Shown: positions 30,309-43,329, counted from the first letter of the stretch. The stretch: DNA of 55,427 bases from Ceratorhiza oryzae-sativae (GCA_030998015.1 JARWMV010000100.1:1-55427); one strand, 5' to 3'. The notes: generated by a model from the sequence alone, not told the origin. Numbers and translations are program-made.

Positions 30309-32640
30309 ATGGATGACTCACTTGCCTTGGCTCATGCACAACACTTCCTGGGATTGTATAGGGTATCCCTCCAACAAATATCACGTCACCCACTTCAGCG
30401 TGAACTTGATTGGGGCTGGGTTGCTTCACTGCATAAACACTTCTTGGATGTGGGGATTGATAGAGTAGCATATCCAATCAAGGTCCTACTTGAACAGCTA
30501 GAGGATGACAGCACCATTTGCCCCTTTACAAGACTGGGCAGCTTACAATACTCCCTGAAAGCAACAAGGTCTTGGTGTACCATGGTCAGCATTGTGTGGC
30601 AGCATGTCAGCTTCTTGAGAGGTCTGAGGAGCACTGGTGGATTGCTGAGGTATATGGACAAGGTGATCACTCACATCTTGGTGCATTGTTCAGAGACTCA
30701 CTGCATGTTATACAATAATAGGGTTTGCTGAACATTATCCTGCTGAGCTGATTGCATCCATGCACATGAGCAATGAGGAGGAGCACCAGCTTATCCCTTC
30801 TGATGCAAATCGGTTCTTGGCATTGCACAATCTGATGAAACTTGAGCAAGACAGGAGCATCAGCCTTGAAGTTTATCAAATCAATCAATCTTGCATCCTC
30901 CGCTCTGTCCTGAATGAATCAACTCGCTGTGGCCTGGCCAACCTTGTCACATCTCATGAGCTGGCCGAATCGGTTGCACGAATCTTGCAGGACTGTAATA
31001 TGCACAGGCTATTCAATGCAGGTTCATGGGGCAAAAAGCTAGTCAAAGGTCGTTTCTTCAAGGTAAGTCTGAGGGCCATGGTCTAAATCATGATGACAAT
31101 GTGTGCATCTAGCTGGTAGCATGTCTAGTGGATGAAATGGCAGAACAGTGCCAGCTGCTGGTTGATGGACAGCCTGAGGTTCCCAGCAAAGCATTGGCTC
31201 TGCCAGCAACAGCCTGCACCTTTGGTTCCTTGGAGAAAGCAGTGAAGAAAAAGGACCATGCATGGAACAAGTTACCTGGTGGTGCTCAGGCAGCTTTCAG
31301 CAGAGTGAAGTCACGCAATCCAAATTTTGTGACTTTCCTGAATCCATCTGGAAGTGATGGATGGACATTTCCAGAAACAGTGAGCCTGAGCCTCTGCATC
31401 ATAGTGATGGAGCATGACTAGTACATTGGCCATATAGGTTCTTTTGCCTTCTGTCCTGACTTCAGATCTAGTAGTTGGGTCATTGAAGGATATGTATAGC
31501 ATAATGCAACATGTGAGCACTTTGGGAAGGAACCAACATGTGGGCAAAGGCTGATAACCCCCTAGGTGATCAACATTACAGCTGGTAGCAAGGCCTTGGA
31601 GAGGTACACCAGCAATGCTGCACATCATCCATTTGGCATCCTATGTTCTGTGCTCAGCGACAAGTTTGATGGGAAGACTACAAATTTCCCACACAAGGTA
31701 TTGTGGGTCTGAGTTCTGAATCATGAGAAAGATGGCTGAAGGTGACATGAGTAGATCATATACTCCATTTGGCAGCACAGGAAGATTCTTTTGCAAGATC
31801 TCAAAACCTGTTCAGTCCCACTAGCTGTTGATGCCAGTTTGCAGCATTATAAAGAGCTTGTGAAGACCAGCTGCACATGGTGGGAGATTCTGTGCATGTT
31901 CAAAATCTCACCTTTCATTGGCCAGAATCTAAGAGTACCAAAGGTATTCAATGCCTTACCTGAGGCAAAAAAGAGTCATTGCTCAAGGCACTGCAGCAAA
32001 AGCGGCAAAGGGATCAAGACAGTGGTCTGCAGGGAGAGGGTCTTGAGGAGGAGGAGGAGGAGGAGGAGGAGGAATTGGTCAACTGGCCAGTTCAACAAGG
32101 TCGCACACAGAGGTGATCCTCAAGTCTTGAGTATATTCCAGACTACAATGGTAAGACAACAGAATTTGTATCTGTTTGAGATTTGCTAATTTGCTATGCC
32201 AGATGGTGTGATGGCCCCAGAGGAGACTCAACCCCCAAGACCAAAGTGGATTTGCTGTAAAGCAGATGGTGATGGTGAAGCAGAAGCTGCTCCTGAAGAC
32301 TACAACAACCCTGCAAGTGAACCTGAGGTGACTGACAAGGATGGAGTTCCAGACCTGTCACTGCAGGAGACACTGAAACATCAGCTGCAGAAGCTGTCAG
32401 ATGATCTTGGATCTTGGTCACCCACACAAGCTGCATCCCTAAGTTCTGTGATTAAGGAAATCCAGGACTTGCAAGGACATCCACATGCTGGGCGAGTTTT
32501 GGCCACTATTGATCAAAGAATCAAGGTCAGCTGGACCTTTTGTTTCTTGTTATTGATTTTGATGCTGATTTCTCATGTGAATAACTTCTTAGTGCTATTC
32601 ACAGAGGGCAATGCATGCCCTGCATATGTCTACTGAAGCA
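30309..32640 (+). CDS. Multi-exon protein with ParB/sulfiredoxin-like N-terminal pattern
   Basis: Exons joined by consensus introns (for example about 30663-30720, 31063-31112, 31381-31565) give a long protein. The N-terminal part reads RELDWGWVASLHKHFLDVGIDRVAYPIKVLLEQ and, after a frame break near 30510, VLVYHGQHCVAACQLLERSEEHWWIAEVY. An ordered helix, PI-x-VL, then GQH-x-x-AA is the pattern of ParB-N/Srx-fold domains; the usual R of GQHR is C here. The middle (ANRFLALHNLMKLEQDRSISLEVYQINQSCI and further) matches no family I know. An acidic run from a GAG repeat (32046-32073) and an acidic, Glu-rich C-terminal region follow. The unexplained shift near 30510 may make it a pseudogene. The surrounding DNA is strongly CpG-depleted, yet most exons stay open. 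Confidence 0.45.
32046..32073. repeat. GAG trinucleotide repeat
   Basis: About nine GAG units in the frame of the preceding gene would encode a poly-Glu run. Confidence 0.8.
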
Positions 32641-35454
32641 GAAGATGATGGCTGACTGAGTTGGGGCTTTAGAGGGTAGCCAGGTATGCCATTTGGCCTT
32701 GTTGGTTTGGGTTTTGCTCATTGGAGCAACAATGAATTAACATGAAGCAGAGCCCTGGACAGACCAGCTGAAATGTCAACATGAATTGGGTGGCATCTTG
32801 TAGAATCCTATTGAATATATTTGATTTGTTGTCTTGTTGGAGATTACAAGTGTGTCAATTATATGTGCATTATGTTATGGCAACACAGATGCTTTATTCA
32901 TCTCTTTGACTGTATGCATTCTCTTTTCATCTGTTATCTTGCTTCTCTTGCTTGTTTTTCATGCAATATCTCAGCTATGTATATGCCAACTGAGCTACTT
33001 GTATAAAGTCTTGGTTTCTCATGTTGTAGCTAGTCACTTGTTGAATAGATTCATATACTTTTACATGTTTTATTTCATTGTGCTATGCTATGTTCAACAT
33101 GTCTGAATGTCAAATGAGGGTTTTATTAGGGTTTGAAACAATTTGTATCACTCATTTGCCTTGAAATGGCTGGTTTGAGAGTGAAACAGGGAGTGCACAT
33201 TTAGGGGGAATATATACAATTTAAGAGCAGGGAGTTTTCTCTATCTAATGATATGGACATCATGACTTTGTGATGAGTTTCAGTATTGTTGCATTGATCT
33301 TGTGCAATGTATCTCCCTGCATGACCAAAAATGCTGGAAATTTTGTGGGGATTCCACATTCCTGCATACAGGTGCAGGTGCTGGCACAAGAAGGCAGTTT
33401 TTGGGCAGGAATCCAGGTGGGTAACCTGCAGAACCTGGGCTTTAAGCACCACCATGCCTGTGCATTCCTGCAGTGTTGAACTGGGCAAGAAAGCAGTGAA
33501 AGTGCTGTGATCAGAACAATAGGTGTCTCCATAAGTGACCACAAATGAATATAAAGTGCATAGAAAAATAGTATGAAATTCTTAAGGGGACTCACAGGGG
33601 CAAACAATTTTAGAAATAATCAGCCAAATGTGCAACCAATAGCTGGGCCTCAAAACTCACCAGAAAGTGGACTTTTACCACTGTTATATGTGCAACAAGT
33701 CACTGAATTTGATGGTGCTATTCACTAAGCATAATATGCAGTGTATCCTGTGTTACAGGGGGATTATCATAGTGCTTACCCTGAAAGTGCCACATACTCT
33801 AGTAAAACTAGCTGTTCATTCACTGCTCTGCTGAGTGCAGGGGATGTGAACCACCTAGCCAAACCTACATACTAATTTTAACATCAATAGAGCAAGATTT
33901 AAAGTGGTAATGAGCTTAAACTCACCCCTGAAAGCAAAAAATCAGCCTAAACCCCTGATACACACTGACTGGGTGACTTTCAAGTGTTGTGAGTGACTTA
34001 ACTGTGCTCAGCACACTTAATTACCCAAGTATATATGTGTAGGATACTTTGATTTCACTTATTTCAATGATTTGAGGTGCTTGGACCTGGGGGGACAGAG
34101 ACTATACTGCTTTTTACAAGCAGGACCTCCAGTTCAGGTGAATGTAGGACATTGGTGAGAAGTATATGAATGTACTTAGGGGTTCTCATGGTATCAGAAC
34201 ATGTTTGCATTATCAGAATCAGCCTATTCACAGCTTTTGTAGCTGGGGTGAGAGGTGCACACCTGGGGGCAATATTTTCTGGAAAAGAATGTCTTGTGCT
34301 GGGAGCTCCAGATTTTCCCCAGTGGTATAAGAATCATATCTAGAAATCTCTGAAATTTATGCTTTTTATGAGCTATTAAAGTGAGTGATATGGTGAGTTT
34401 CATTTCTGGTTCCCCCCCCCCTTGAGCATTCTAGCAAAATGCATGTTTGCTTGCAAAAGGCCATAGACTTGTTGAGAACAGATGTGTAATATATCATTTG
34501 AGAGCTGGGATTTTGCTCTTGCTTGTAATTATGGTATTAATTATACAATGAATAGATGTGTATTTATGTGAGAAATTCCTGCTATTGTGAGAAATCCTGC
34601 AGAATGCAGGTGCAGGTGCAGGTGCAAGAAGGGCTGAAATGAACCAGAATCCAGCTGTGGGTGCAAGAATCCAGCAAAATTATTGCCTGACATCCTTGCA
34701 TAAAAGGAATAAATGGACAGTTCCACTTGGACCCTGATCATCCACAAAAATAACCATTAATCAATTTTTCAAATGGCTGTGCATTGGGACAGTCCCACTT
34801 GCACCCTGAGCAGTGACAAAAAAAAACAATTGTAATTTGATTATCCAGGTGGCAGTGCAGCAGGACAGTCCTGCTTGGACCCTGAGCAGCAAGGAAAATG
34901 CCTGAAATTCCATTATTTTGTCCACTGCTTCTATCTCAGCAACCAGGGCATTTGTTACTATGGGGCTCTCACTGGGGAAATCACCCAGCTTAGCACTCTC
35001 TGAAGAGCTTATTGTATCTATGGGTTAAAAATATTCATTTTTGCCAAATTTTGTCACTGTAGAAGACAGTGTTGCCAACATTGATGATAACAGAATCACC
35101 TGAAACTTGGTGGACAGATAGAGTAGCCTGCTCTGATCATGTCTCTGTTGTTTGTAGCTCCATAGCCACTCTGACAAGTGAGTAAATCCACTGGTTATGA
35201 TTTGTTTCAGTAATTTTTGGTATATGAACCTAACCTGGAAGTCAGATCTTGTGGAAGTTTGCATTGAACTGATGCATATGAGGCAGGATGTATGCAGTAC
35301 TTTCCAAACCAGCCAGCCATGATTTGCAGGCCTGGCATACATGTAAGTGATTGTGGCCTGCAGTGAGTGTACTCTGTATGTGTGCCTCGTAGTGTGGACA
35401 TTATGATAGCACAGGTATGCCTCAACTTTTGCTACTCCTCATTCTCTCAGTTCT
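32641..35454. other. CpG-poor DNA without recognised genes
   Basis: Only short frames are present. Two places repeat a TGCAGGTGCAGGTGC-type motif with ATCCAG (about 33366-33460 and 34600-34680). At about 34775-34890 a phrase of the type GGACAGTCC...CTTG-x-ACCCTGAGCAG recurs twice. A C9 run lies near 34421. Confidence 0.45.
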
Positions 35455-36160
35455 AGTTACTTATTGGTGCCAGATCTCAATTGATGGTGTTCAACATATA
35501 TATGATCTGATTGGGTTTGCTGCCTCTGCTTGTGAATGGTGTACACACACCACACACTGAAATTGATTTCCCACAATCACAATTCTGGTAACTGTCAAAC
35601 CTTTTTTGTGATTCAGCTGCTTACAAATCCTCCCTTGATCAGTTTAACTTATTTGTTGGTGCCAGATCACTGGCTCAATCACTAGTGTTCAACATGCACA
35701 TGATCTGGTTCCCTGGGTCTTTCGATCTCTTGCCTGCCTCCACTCACAAACACCATGCACACACTGTGCACCATCATTTTATTTTTGTACACTCACCAAT
35801 CTGGTAAGTGTTACACTTTTTGGGTGGCTTGGTCACTTATGAATCTGCACTTGATCTGTTCAACTTATGTATTGGTGCCTAATCACTGGCTTGATCAACA
35901 GCATTCAACATCCACATAATCGTCATTGCTGGCCCCCAAATCTCTTGTCCACTTCCCTCTGCAAACACAGTACACACTCACCAGCGCACATCCTCCATGC
36001 ATCTAGAAATTTGGTATGTGGTTGTTTCTCTACCTTACCATATGCAGATGCTCATGGGTAACAGTTGTATATTTGTATGTTTAAGCAGTGCAATCAATGC
36101 TTAGCCTGGCCCTTGCACACTCTTCCTGTCCACTCGCAAACACCATACACACCCCCCCCC
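35455..36160. repeat. Tandem repeat of about 200 bp, three to four diverged copies
   Basis: Units begin near 35458, 35645, 35865 and (partial) 36085. Each has a TTATTGGTGCCAGATC-like start, a TTCAACAT...CATGATCTG middle and an ACCATGCACACACT-like end. Copies differ at many positions, mostly C/T and G/A. Confidence 0.65.
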
Positions 36161-36728
36161 AGCCCTGACTAACACTGTACGATGCAACTAATACAATTAG
36201 TTTGGGTAAGTCCTGTTTCCAATTATAGCTAGGCACTATGAAGCTCATCAAACATATTCCCAAACATCCTGCTCCGCCTTTTTGCTCACTTGTTCATTCA
36301 CTCATGTGTTTGTTCATTTACTGGTTTGCACAGATTTTTGCTTGTTTGTATGCCTGCTCATTTGTGTGCCCAGTTGTTTGTATGTTTGCTAGCAAAACCC
36401 TTGTTTGTCACGTTGTTCTTGCCAATCCCCCTCACCCTCAATCAACATATTGACTGGGCAAGGCAGATGGCCAACCTTGATCAGGATGAGCAGCTGTTGT
36501 TCATCTTGATCGAGCCCTTGATTAAGCTCAAAGCAAGATGTTGTTTCAACCTTATCGTGCAGGCTCACTCTGTAGCAACATCCATAGCACTCCATATGCT
36601 GCAGCTGGCACAAGTCAAGCTTAACCCCCATTTGCCAGTGATTCACTCACCTTTCATCAGACTTTGCAATTATTTGCATCACTTCACAAACTCCCTGCAC
36701 TGCATTGAGGCAATCTGCATTGAACAAA

Positions 36729-36830
36729 TTTGTATGTTCTTTTTTCAACTCTTGATCATGTTACTCACCATGTTCCAAGTTTGTATGTTCTTTTTTCAAC
36801 TCTGGATCATGTTACTCACCATGTTCCAAG
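36729..36830. repeat. 51-bp tandem duplication
   Basis: 36729-36779 and 36780-36830 are identical except for one base (CTTGATC versus CTGGATC). The period is a multiple of three and both copies are open in one frame, but no protein family is recognised. Confidence 0.85.
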
Positions 36831-36838
36831 TTAAGTGA

Positions 36839-39140
36839 ACAAGGCTCACACATGGAAAATGGAGTAGGATGGTGAGATTCAAGCATGGCCACCTTTAAGA
36901 AATGTATATACATTATTTCATCACTAACTACATGTCCTGAGCCACCTTTTACAATCTATTAATCTTTTGTATCTACTATTAGATTGTCACTTTTCCTGTT
37001 TGCTGTAAATTCCCCTGTATAGCTGATGTATACAGACATTTTTTTGTTATAGTATCTGCTTGTGGATGTATCACTATGGCAATTGGTCGCATACATAATT
37101 ATTTGTATAACACAATGGTTGAGATTAAGTGCATTCAGAACACCAGAGCCAATCCCTTTGAGCAATATTCCTTGCAAGTTCCATGCCTTAGTATGCATGT
37201 GTAACATGGGTGACTTTACATGGAGCTTCTCTGGCATATATATGCACATACAGGGGGTTATTTAGCTTAATTACATCCCTTGTGTACTAAATAAACATTT
37301 GCCTTATTGTACTGTACATCCCCAACACCAATGTTGATAGACTTTCACAGTGCTTACATGTGCTTTGCACCTGTAGTAGGCCTAGCAGCAGTTGGGTGTA
37401 CTGTATGTGTGGTACCAGCAGCAAGAATGCATGCAGTGGGACCAGCCAACATCTGTGCATGCATGGTATGCATTATACAGGCAGTGGGCCTGCTGTGCAT
37501 ACCCTGTACACATGGTATAACTAGCAGGCCTTGTGATAGCTGCATGTATGGGGTACACGTTGTGCAGCTGGTGGAACAGGCAACCACTGTGCATACACTG
37601 TACACATGGTACAGGCAGTGGGCTTGACCACCTGCTGGGCATGTGTATATTGTGTATGTTATGTTGTGTATGTTGTACACATGGTTCAGGCAACAGTGTG
37701 ATGTGCCATTTTCAGCTCACAGTGCTTGCATGCTGGTTGTGTCTACATGTTACACATGCCATGTCCTGGCGTGTGCACTTGGGTGTGTCCTGGATCACTA
37801 GGATTTCGCCTAATACTTGGCATTGTCCTAGTGACATGCCTATGTGTTCTTGGCAGCACATCAGCACAGTCTGCAGACGGCATTTGCATGCTGATGGTGA
37901 GCCAAATGCTGGGCTCATTGTCTGCTTCTAACAGAACAATAGGGCAAGGGGACTGAAATCTGCTAACATGGAGTGTATGAGAGGTTATGAGAGGTTGTGC
38001 ATGGATTCTATGAGTGAGAGATGCATATATGTTTTTCTCCAGGTATATTTTGGCTCTGTGTATCATGTACCATACAGGCTTGGCAGTGCCCATATGTGCC
38101 GTGCCTATTGTGTATGCCATATGTTGTACACAGACTGCCACTTGAGTACCTCAAGTACCCACTCATTCCACTTTGATGCATTACTAAACTGTGTGTATAG
38201 TATATGTATAATCCACAAATGAGTGTTTGTTTGTCTTAGATTCATCTGCACATACACATGTGATCCCCAGTGAAGTGCATGTACAGTGTATGTGCACTTC
38301 ACACAAGTGCCTTGCACCTGCTCTCTCATGTGTGGGGGTTGCTCATGGATGGTTGCATCCATTGTGCCCTGGGGGGTGTCCTAGGGAGTGTCCTGGGGAG
38401 TATCCTAGGGGGTGTCCTGGTGGTGTCCCAGGTAGCTAGGATTTACCTAACCTGCCCTCTCCTATCATGTCTGCTTACCTGACCTAACCCTAACATTGAC
38501 CTATCCCCTGTGAGTACATTATGTGTCTCATGTATATCCATATTGCTGCCATCAGCTCTAGTTTTTTCCCTAGATGCTTTTTGGCCTTTGTACAAGTAAC
38601 CCACTGAGATAAAACTGATTGTTGAAGTGATGGTGTACCATCATGGCTAAAGTCTTTAAGCATGGAAAGGAACTGGGGATTGTTTTCCATGATGTAAGTG
38701 TCACTAGCACCCTACTTCTTGGTTGTAACTTGATGAGGGAGACTCAATCAACCATCTGTTTAGCCCCGGTGTCGCTGGCTGCCTTGGTTCTCTTTTGATT
38801 TCGGAAGAATTAAGAGATTTTCTTGCACAGCATGTTGTACATGACACTTTCTCTCAGATTCATCACTCTACTTGTGAGAGATTGTCAGATGTACAGCATC
38901 CTGGCTTATTTAGCATTGGTTCATCAGCACAGTCAACTAGAAAATCAGGGATGACTTCATCATTGATGAGTTGTAATGTATTAGAGCTATGCTGCTGAAT
39001 GAGCTGCTGATGACACTCAGTAAGCCATTAATAAGTCTCTGGATAACGTTAAGTGGGACTAATGGGAATATGAGTATCGGTGAAGCAGGTTTGGTGAGAG
39101 CAAAGAAATTGCTGGTGGAAGGAAAGTTCAAGTACCAATT
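36839..39140. other. TG/CA-rich region with short imperfect repeats, no gene
   Basis: 37380-37690 holds a GTACACATGGTAT / GGCAGTGGGCCT mosaic repeated three to four times. 38368-38440 has about five GTGTCCTRGGGRG units of about 16 bp. Frames here are by-products of the repeats. Confidence 0.5.
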
Positions 39141-39147
39141 TGTCACA

Positions 39148-39541
39148 TGTCACAACCAACAACTTGTAGATGGTTTGCGATGAGACCTGAGCCTCTAAAA
39201 GTACTGCTGAGAAGCTCTGAGGCAAGTCAGGCAGTCTGTGAGAGCAGGAAGTGAAGTGAAATGATGGGGTGAAGTGCTCTGGAGAGCAGAGACACTTCAC
39301 ATACTTGATTAAATACTATTCTATGCCAATATCTCAAGCGACATGTAACTACAAGTGAGGGCTAAGACAGTACAAGCAACAGGAAGTGAATCTAAGCAAA
39401 TATAAGCAAGACAAGCCAGAACAAGCAAGAATGGGAGCACATGTACAAGCATACATGGCAGGAGGCAGCAAAAATCAAAGAACTGAGCAAGTGATATCAC
39501 AATTGGAACCACTAAGCATGGCAGGAGCAAGGCATGTGACA
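39148..39541 (+). mobile_element. Solo LTR with TCACA target duplication
   Basis: Starts TGTCACAACCAACAACTTG and ends GGCATGTGACA, 394 bp. The 5 bp on each side (39143-39147 and 39542-39546) are TCACA. It sits at the start of the older LTR. Confidence 0.8.
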
Positions 39542-39892
39542 TCACAACTGGCAACTAGTAGACAGTTGGGGGGGGGGAGATCCCAGGAGTAAAAGGAGTT
39601 GCAAGGGGTCCCCTGTGATGGGGAGAAGATGCTGCAGAACACTAGAGTGGATAAAATGATAGGGTGAAGCGTGCTGGAGACACGAGACACTGCACAGAAT
39701 GGCTTAATTACTATTTAAAGACAATATGACAAGCCAGGCATAGCTATAAGAGAGGGCTGGCCTACTACTAGTGAAAAAAGTGATGGCTGGTGCAGTAGAT
39801 GCAACAGGAAGTGAAGATAAGCAAGAATAAGCAAGAACACGCAAGACCAGCAAGGATAGAAGCACAAGCACAAGCACCTGTTTGCAGAGAGC

Positions 39893-40272
39893 TATCATGA
39901 GCCTTGTTCCTGACATGTTATTGATTTCATTTGTGATATTTCTCTTGTGTTTCCTTGATTTTGCTAGCCTTTTGCAACATGTAATTGTGCATGTGCTCTC
40001 ATCTTCGCCTACTCTTGCTTGTGTCGCTTGCCCTTCCCTATTCTTGCTTATACTTGCTTAAACTCGCTTCCTGTCGCTTGTGCTGTGTTAGCTGTTGCTT
40101 GTACTTACACGTCGCTTGCCATCTTTGCCCTAAATAATCTTTAAGCAAGTCTGTGAAGCGTCTCTGGTCTCCAAAGCGCTTTACCTTGTCTATTCACACT
40201 TGCTACTGCCCTGAGACTCATGTTTTCCCTCAACGGACTCCCGCAGCCATCTACAAGTTGTTGGTTGAGACA
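39893..40272 (-). mobile_element. Solo LTR, reverse orientation, with AGAGC target duplication
   Basis: Reverse complement of the same LTR family, 380 bp, flanked by AGAGC at 39888-39892 and 40273-40277. It interrupts the older forward LTR. Confidence 0.85.
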
Positions 40273-40352
40273 AGAGCAGCCAAAATCATGGAAATGACGG
40301 AACAGTATCAGAAATGAAATCAATGATCATGTCAGGAGCAAGGCTGGTGGAT

Positions 40353-41100
40353 GCATTGTTGAGACAAGACTACTGGCTGGCTATGACATTGCAGGTCAAT
40401 CAGCATGTAAACTCCTACCAAATCTACCAAAGGAGCAAGGAACACAAAAAGGACTTTTTTCTTCAACCTCTTCCTGTTCCTGCCAGCCTCTGGGAGGACA
40501 TTTTATATGATTGTATCATAAAGCTGCCCAAATGAAGAGGTTTTGACAGCATTTTGAGTGTTATAGATTGCTTCTCTAAGCCAATCCATCTGATTCCTTG
40601 CAGGGAGGTGTTGTCAGAAGAAGACATTGCAGAAATGTTCCTCCATCATGTGTGGAAGCTGCAAGGAACTCCCAGATCCAGTGTGTCAAGCAGGGGACCC
40701 TCATACAATTTGCGATTCCTGAAGGCAATCAATCTATCTACAAATCGCTGCAGATTGACCACAAGTTCTCAACGGCCTACCATCCACAGCCTGACAGACA
40801 GTCTGAAATCAACAATTATTGGGTAAAAGGCTCATTGCACACTTTTTGTCAACCACAAGCGGACAGATTGGACAGACTGGCTTCCCTTGGCAAAATTTGT
40901 TTGCAACAGCACTAGGAGCAACAGAGTAGGTAAATAGTCATTTGAGATTGTTTGTGGCCACTTTCCTATATTTATGCCCTGACTGGAGTCACAGGAGTCG
41001 CTGTGGTAGACAATAGAGCCAGGGAGCTTCATCACACCATCCAGGAAGTAACTACTGCTCTGAAGTGGACTCAGGATCGCTACAAATAAGCAGATAAAGG
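40353..41100 (+). pseudogene. Gypsy integrase fragment
   Basis: Frames broken by shifts and stops read as an integrase: HVNSYQIYQRSKEHKK (zinc-binding region), LPVPASLWEDILYDCIIKLPK, IDCFSKPIHLIPCREVLS, then FSTAYHPQPDRQSEIN and LKWTQDRYK near the end. Catalytic region motifs are mutated (for example SVSSRGP for the usual SDRG). It is bounded on the right by a reverse LTR piece. Confidence 0.7.
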
Positions 41101-41107
41101 CAGATCT

Positions 41108-41275
41108 GTCACAATCCTTGCTCCTGACATGCTCAATGATGTCATTTGCAATATTTCTCTCTCATTTCCATAAGTTTACTCACTCCTTGCAATATATGCT
41201 TGTGCTTGTGCATCCATTCATGCTTATTCTGGCTTGTCTCACTTCTGATCATGTATCTTCACTTCCCGTGGTGTG
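41108..41275 (-). mobile_element. Partial Gypsy LTR, reverse orientation
   Basis: TGTCACAATCCTTGCTCCTGA is the reverse complement of an LTR 3' end. Similarity fades after about 170 bp where gag sequence begins. Confidence 0.6.
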
Positions 41276-42180
41276 CACTGCAATAGGAGCTCCCCACTCC
41301 TCCCAGCTGCATTTCCTGCACCAGTACGGACAACACCAGGCACCAGTTTAAAGTGCACAAATATGTCGGTATTGTCCAGAAGACAGTCAAAAACAAGGTT
41401 GTCTCTTCAATCATCTCATTGGCACCAGGAGCGACAGCTCCCAAGCCCAGGACTGCAAAACATACTGTGTTGCCAACCCCTCCAGTGTTCCCATAGACAA
41501 TTCCAGGATCATGTACATCCTGATGAACCTAAAGAAGGGCATCCCCAAACAGTGGGGCCAATAGGACCTCAACAAACTGCTTGGAGGAGACCAGGATCTG
41601 ATTCTTAACAGTTGGGGAGCATTTGAAACAGTATTCCTTGTCAATTGGTCTGATCCAGCAGCCCTGCAGGTTTCTGAGTGCTGAATCAACAAGCTGCAAC
41701 AAACAGTTTCTGCCAGTGACTTTGCCATGGAGTTTAGGGTGATTGCAGGCGGGCTGAAATGGTCTGATAGCGCTCTGATGCCCACATTCCATCAAGGCCT
41801 CAAGCCCTATGTCTGCAGCAAGCTGATTGAGCACACCATCGGCCGGAGCATTACCAGTTCAGATGAACGCAATAATATTGCCTGTTCTATTGACAAGACC
41901 CTGTTTGAGGCAAGCAAGGAAAAGCAGTCAGCATCCAAGTACTCTGCTCAGAGTACTTTCAAACCCACCAGTGCAAGATCAGGTGGTTTTGCGACTGTTG
42001 ACATCTGGGAGAAGCGCAGGAAGGCAGCGCATTGCTCCAAATGTAGTTACTCTGGCCATAAGTTTGAAATTTGCCCAAATAGGTGGAAACTGAAGGCTGA
42101 GGAACGTCCAAAGGCAGTCTCAGGGAAGGTTGGAAGCCTGATTGATCTAGAGGAACCTGCACATTTGGGAAAAGCCTAAT
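41276..42180 (+). pseudogene. Gypsy gag remnant with zinc knuckle
   Basis: After a broken 5' part (about 41470-41727), the frame 41727-42179 is open. It has MEFRVIAGGLKWSDSALMPTFHQGL, typical of Ty3/Gypsy capsid, and a nucleocapsid knuckle CSKCSYSGHKFEIC (C-x2-C-x4-H-x4-C). It ends in TAA just before a solo LTR. The protease region should follow but is scattered between inserted LTRs. Confidence 0.65.
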
Positions 42181-42252
42181 GCAGCCCATCTTACCTGTAT
42201 CAGGTGCTGCAATTCCTTCCACAATGTCATCAAAAACCACTTGTCTGTTCCG

Positions 42253-42632
42253 TGTCACAACCAACAACATGTAGACAGCCGGGAGAATCCATGGAGGGAA
42301 ATACTGAGTCTCAGAGCAGCGGAAAGAGTGAATAGACCAGGTAAAGCACTCTGGAGACCAGAGACGCGTCACAGACTTGCTTAAATACTATTTGGGGCGA
42401 AAATGGCAAGCGACATGTAAGTACAAGCAACGGCTAACGCAGTACAAGTGACAGGAAGTGAGTGTCAGCAAGTATAAGCAAGAATAGGCAATGGCAAGCG
42501 AAACAAGCAACAGTAGGTGAAGATGGAGGCAAATGCAAAAGTACATGTTTCAAAAAGCAGGCAAAATCAAGGAATCGCAAGAGAAATATCATAAATGAAA
42601 TCAATTACATGTCTGGAGCAAGGCTCATGACA
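42253..42632 (+). mobile_element. Solo LTR, near-matching target duplication
   Basis: Starts TGTCACAACCAACAACATG and ends CTCATGACA. The flanks are TTCCG (left) and TTCTG (right), a 5-bp duplication with one C-to-T change at a CpG. Confidence 0.75.
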
Positions 42633-42921
42633 TTCTGCAATCCAATCCAAATCATTGCTCCTAATCACTCTTGACAATCAAATGATCACAGGCTCCGATT
42701 CAGCTCTGATGAACTCTGGATCCTCTGCAAAATTCATTGAACCTCAACATGCATGTCATCTGCCTATTCCCCTCACAGAACTCAGTGCCCCTCAATAGGT
42801 TGTTGGGATTGATGGCAAGGAAGTCAGGGACTTGGTCTGCTTCAAAAGCACCCTCAAAGTCGCTGTACAATCAAATTCCCTCACTGCAACATTCTTATGT
42901 CTAACTCTTGGTGACCAGCAC
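42633..42921 (+). pseudogene. Degraded Gypsy protease-region sequence
   Basis: Stop-ridden sequence between two LTR insertions, where the protease of the surrounding Gypsy body should be. No catalytic DTG/DSG motif can be seen. Confidence 0.35.
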
Positions 42922-43314
42922 TTTCACAAGCCTTGCTCCTGACGTGCTCATTGATTCTAATTGTGATATTTCTCTCTGATTTCCTTGATTTTGCCTGCTT
43001 CTTGCAATGTACGCTATTACATGTGCTTCCATTCTTGCTTGTTCCTGTTTATCTCCCTTATACTTGCTTAGATTCACTTCCTGTTGCTTGTAATGCCACT
43101 AGCCCTTACTTGTAGTTTAGCCTTCTTCATGATATTTGCACTGAACTGGATTTAAGAAAGTCTGTGAAGCATCTCTGATCTACAGGGTGCTTCTCTTTGT
43201 CATTGCACATCTCTTACTGCTCTCAACCTGCCTCTTTTTGCCCCAGAGCTCTTTTGAAGTACTTTCCAAGGCTCAGTTCTCATCCAAACTGGCTACAAGT
43301 CATCTTTTGTGACA
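42922..43314 (-). mobile_element. LTR, reverse orientation, inside Gypsy body
   Basis: Begins TTTCACAAGCCTTGCTCCTGA and ends ATCTTTTGTGACA, the reverse complement of the family LTR. The flanking pentamers (AGCAC, GGGAT) do not match. Confidence 0.65.
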
Positions 43315-43329
43315 GGGATATCATTTAAG

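Larger units (their letters stand above)
39141..40352 (+). mobile_element. Old Gypsy LTR split by two later LTR insertions
   Basis: The pieces 39141-39147, 39542-39892 and 40273-40352 read together as one LTR, from TGTCACA to GCAAGGCTGGTGGA (degenerate end). Removing the two insertions restores a normal LTR length of about 430 bp. Gypsy integrase sequence follows directly. Confidence 0.7.

Noticed and set aside
37354..37693. Overlapping 103-108-aa frames in the TG/CA repeat
   Set aside because: Several frames on both strands are open at once because the repeat lacks stops.
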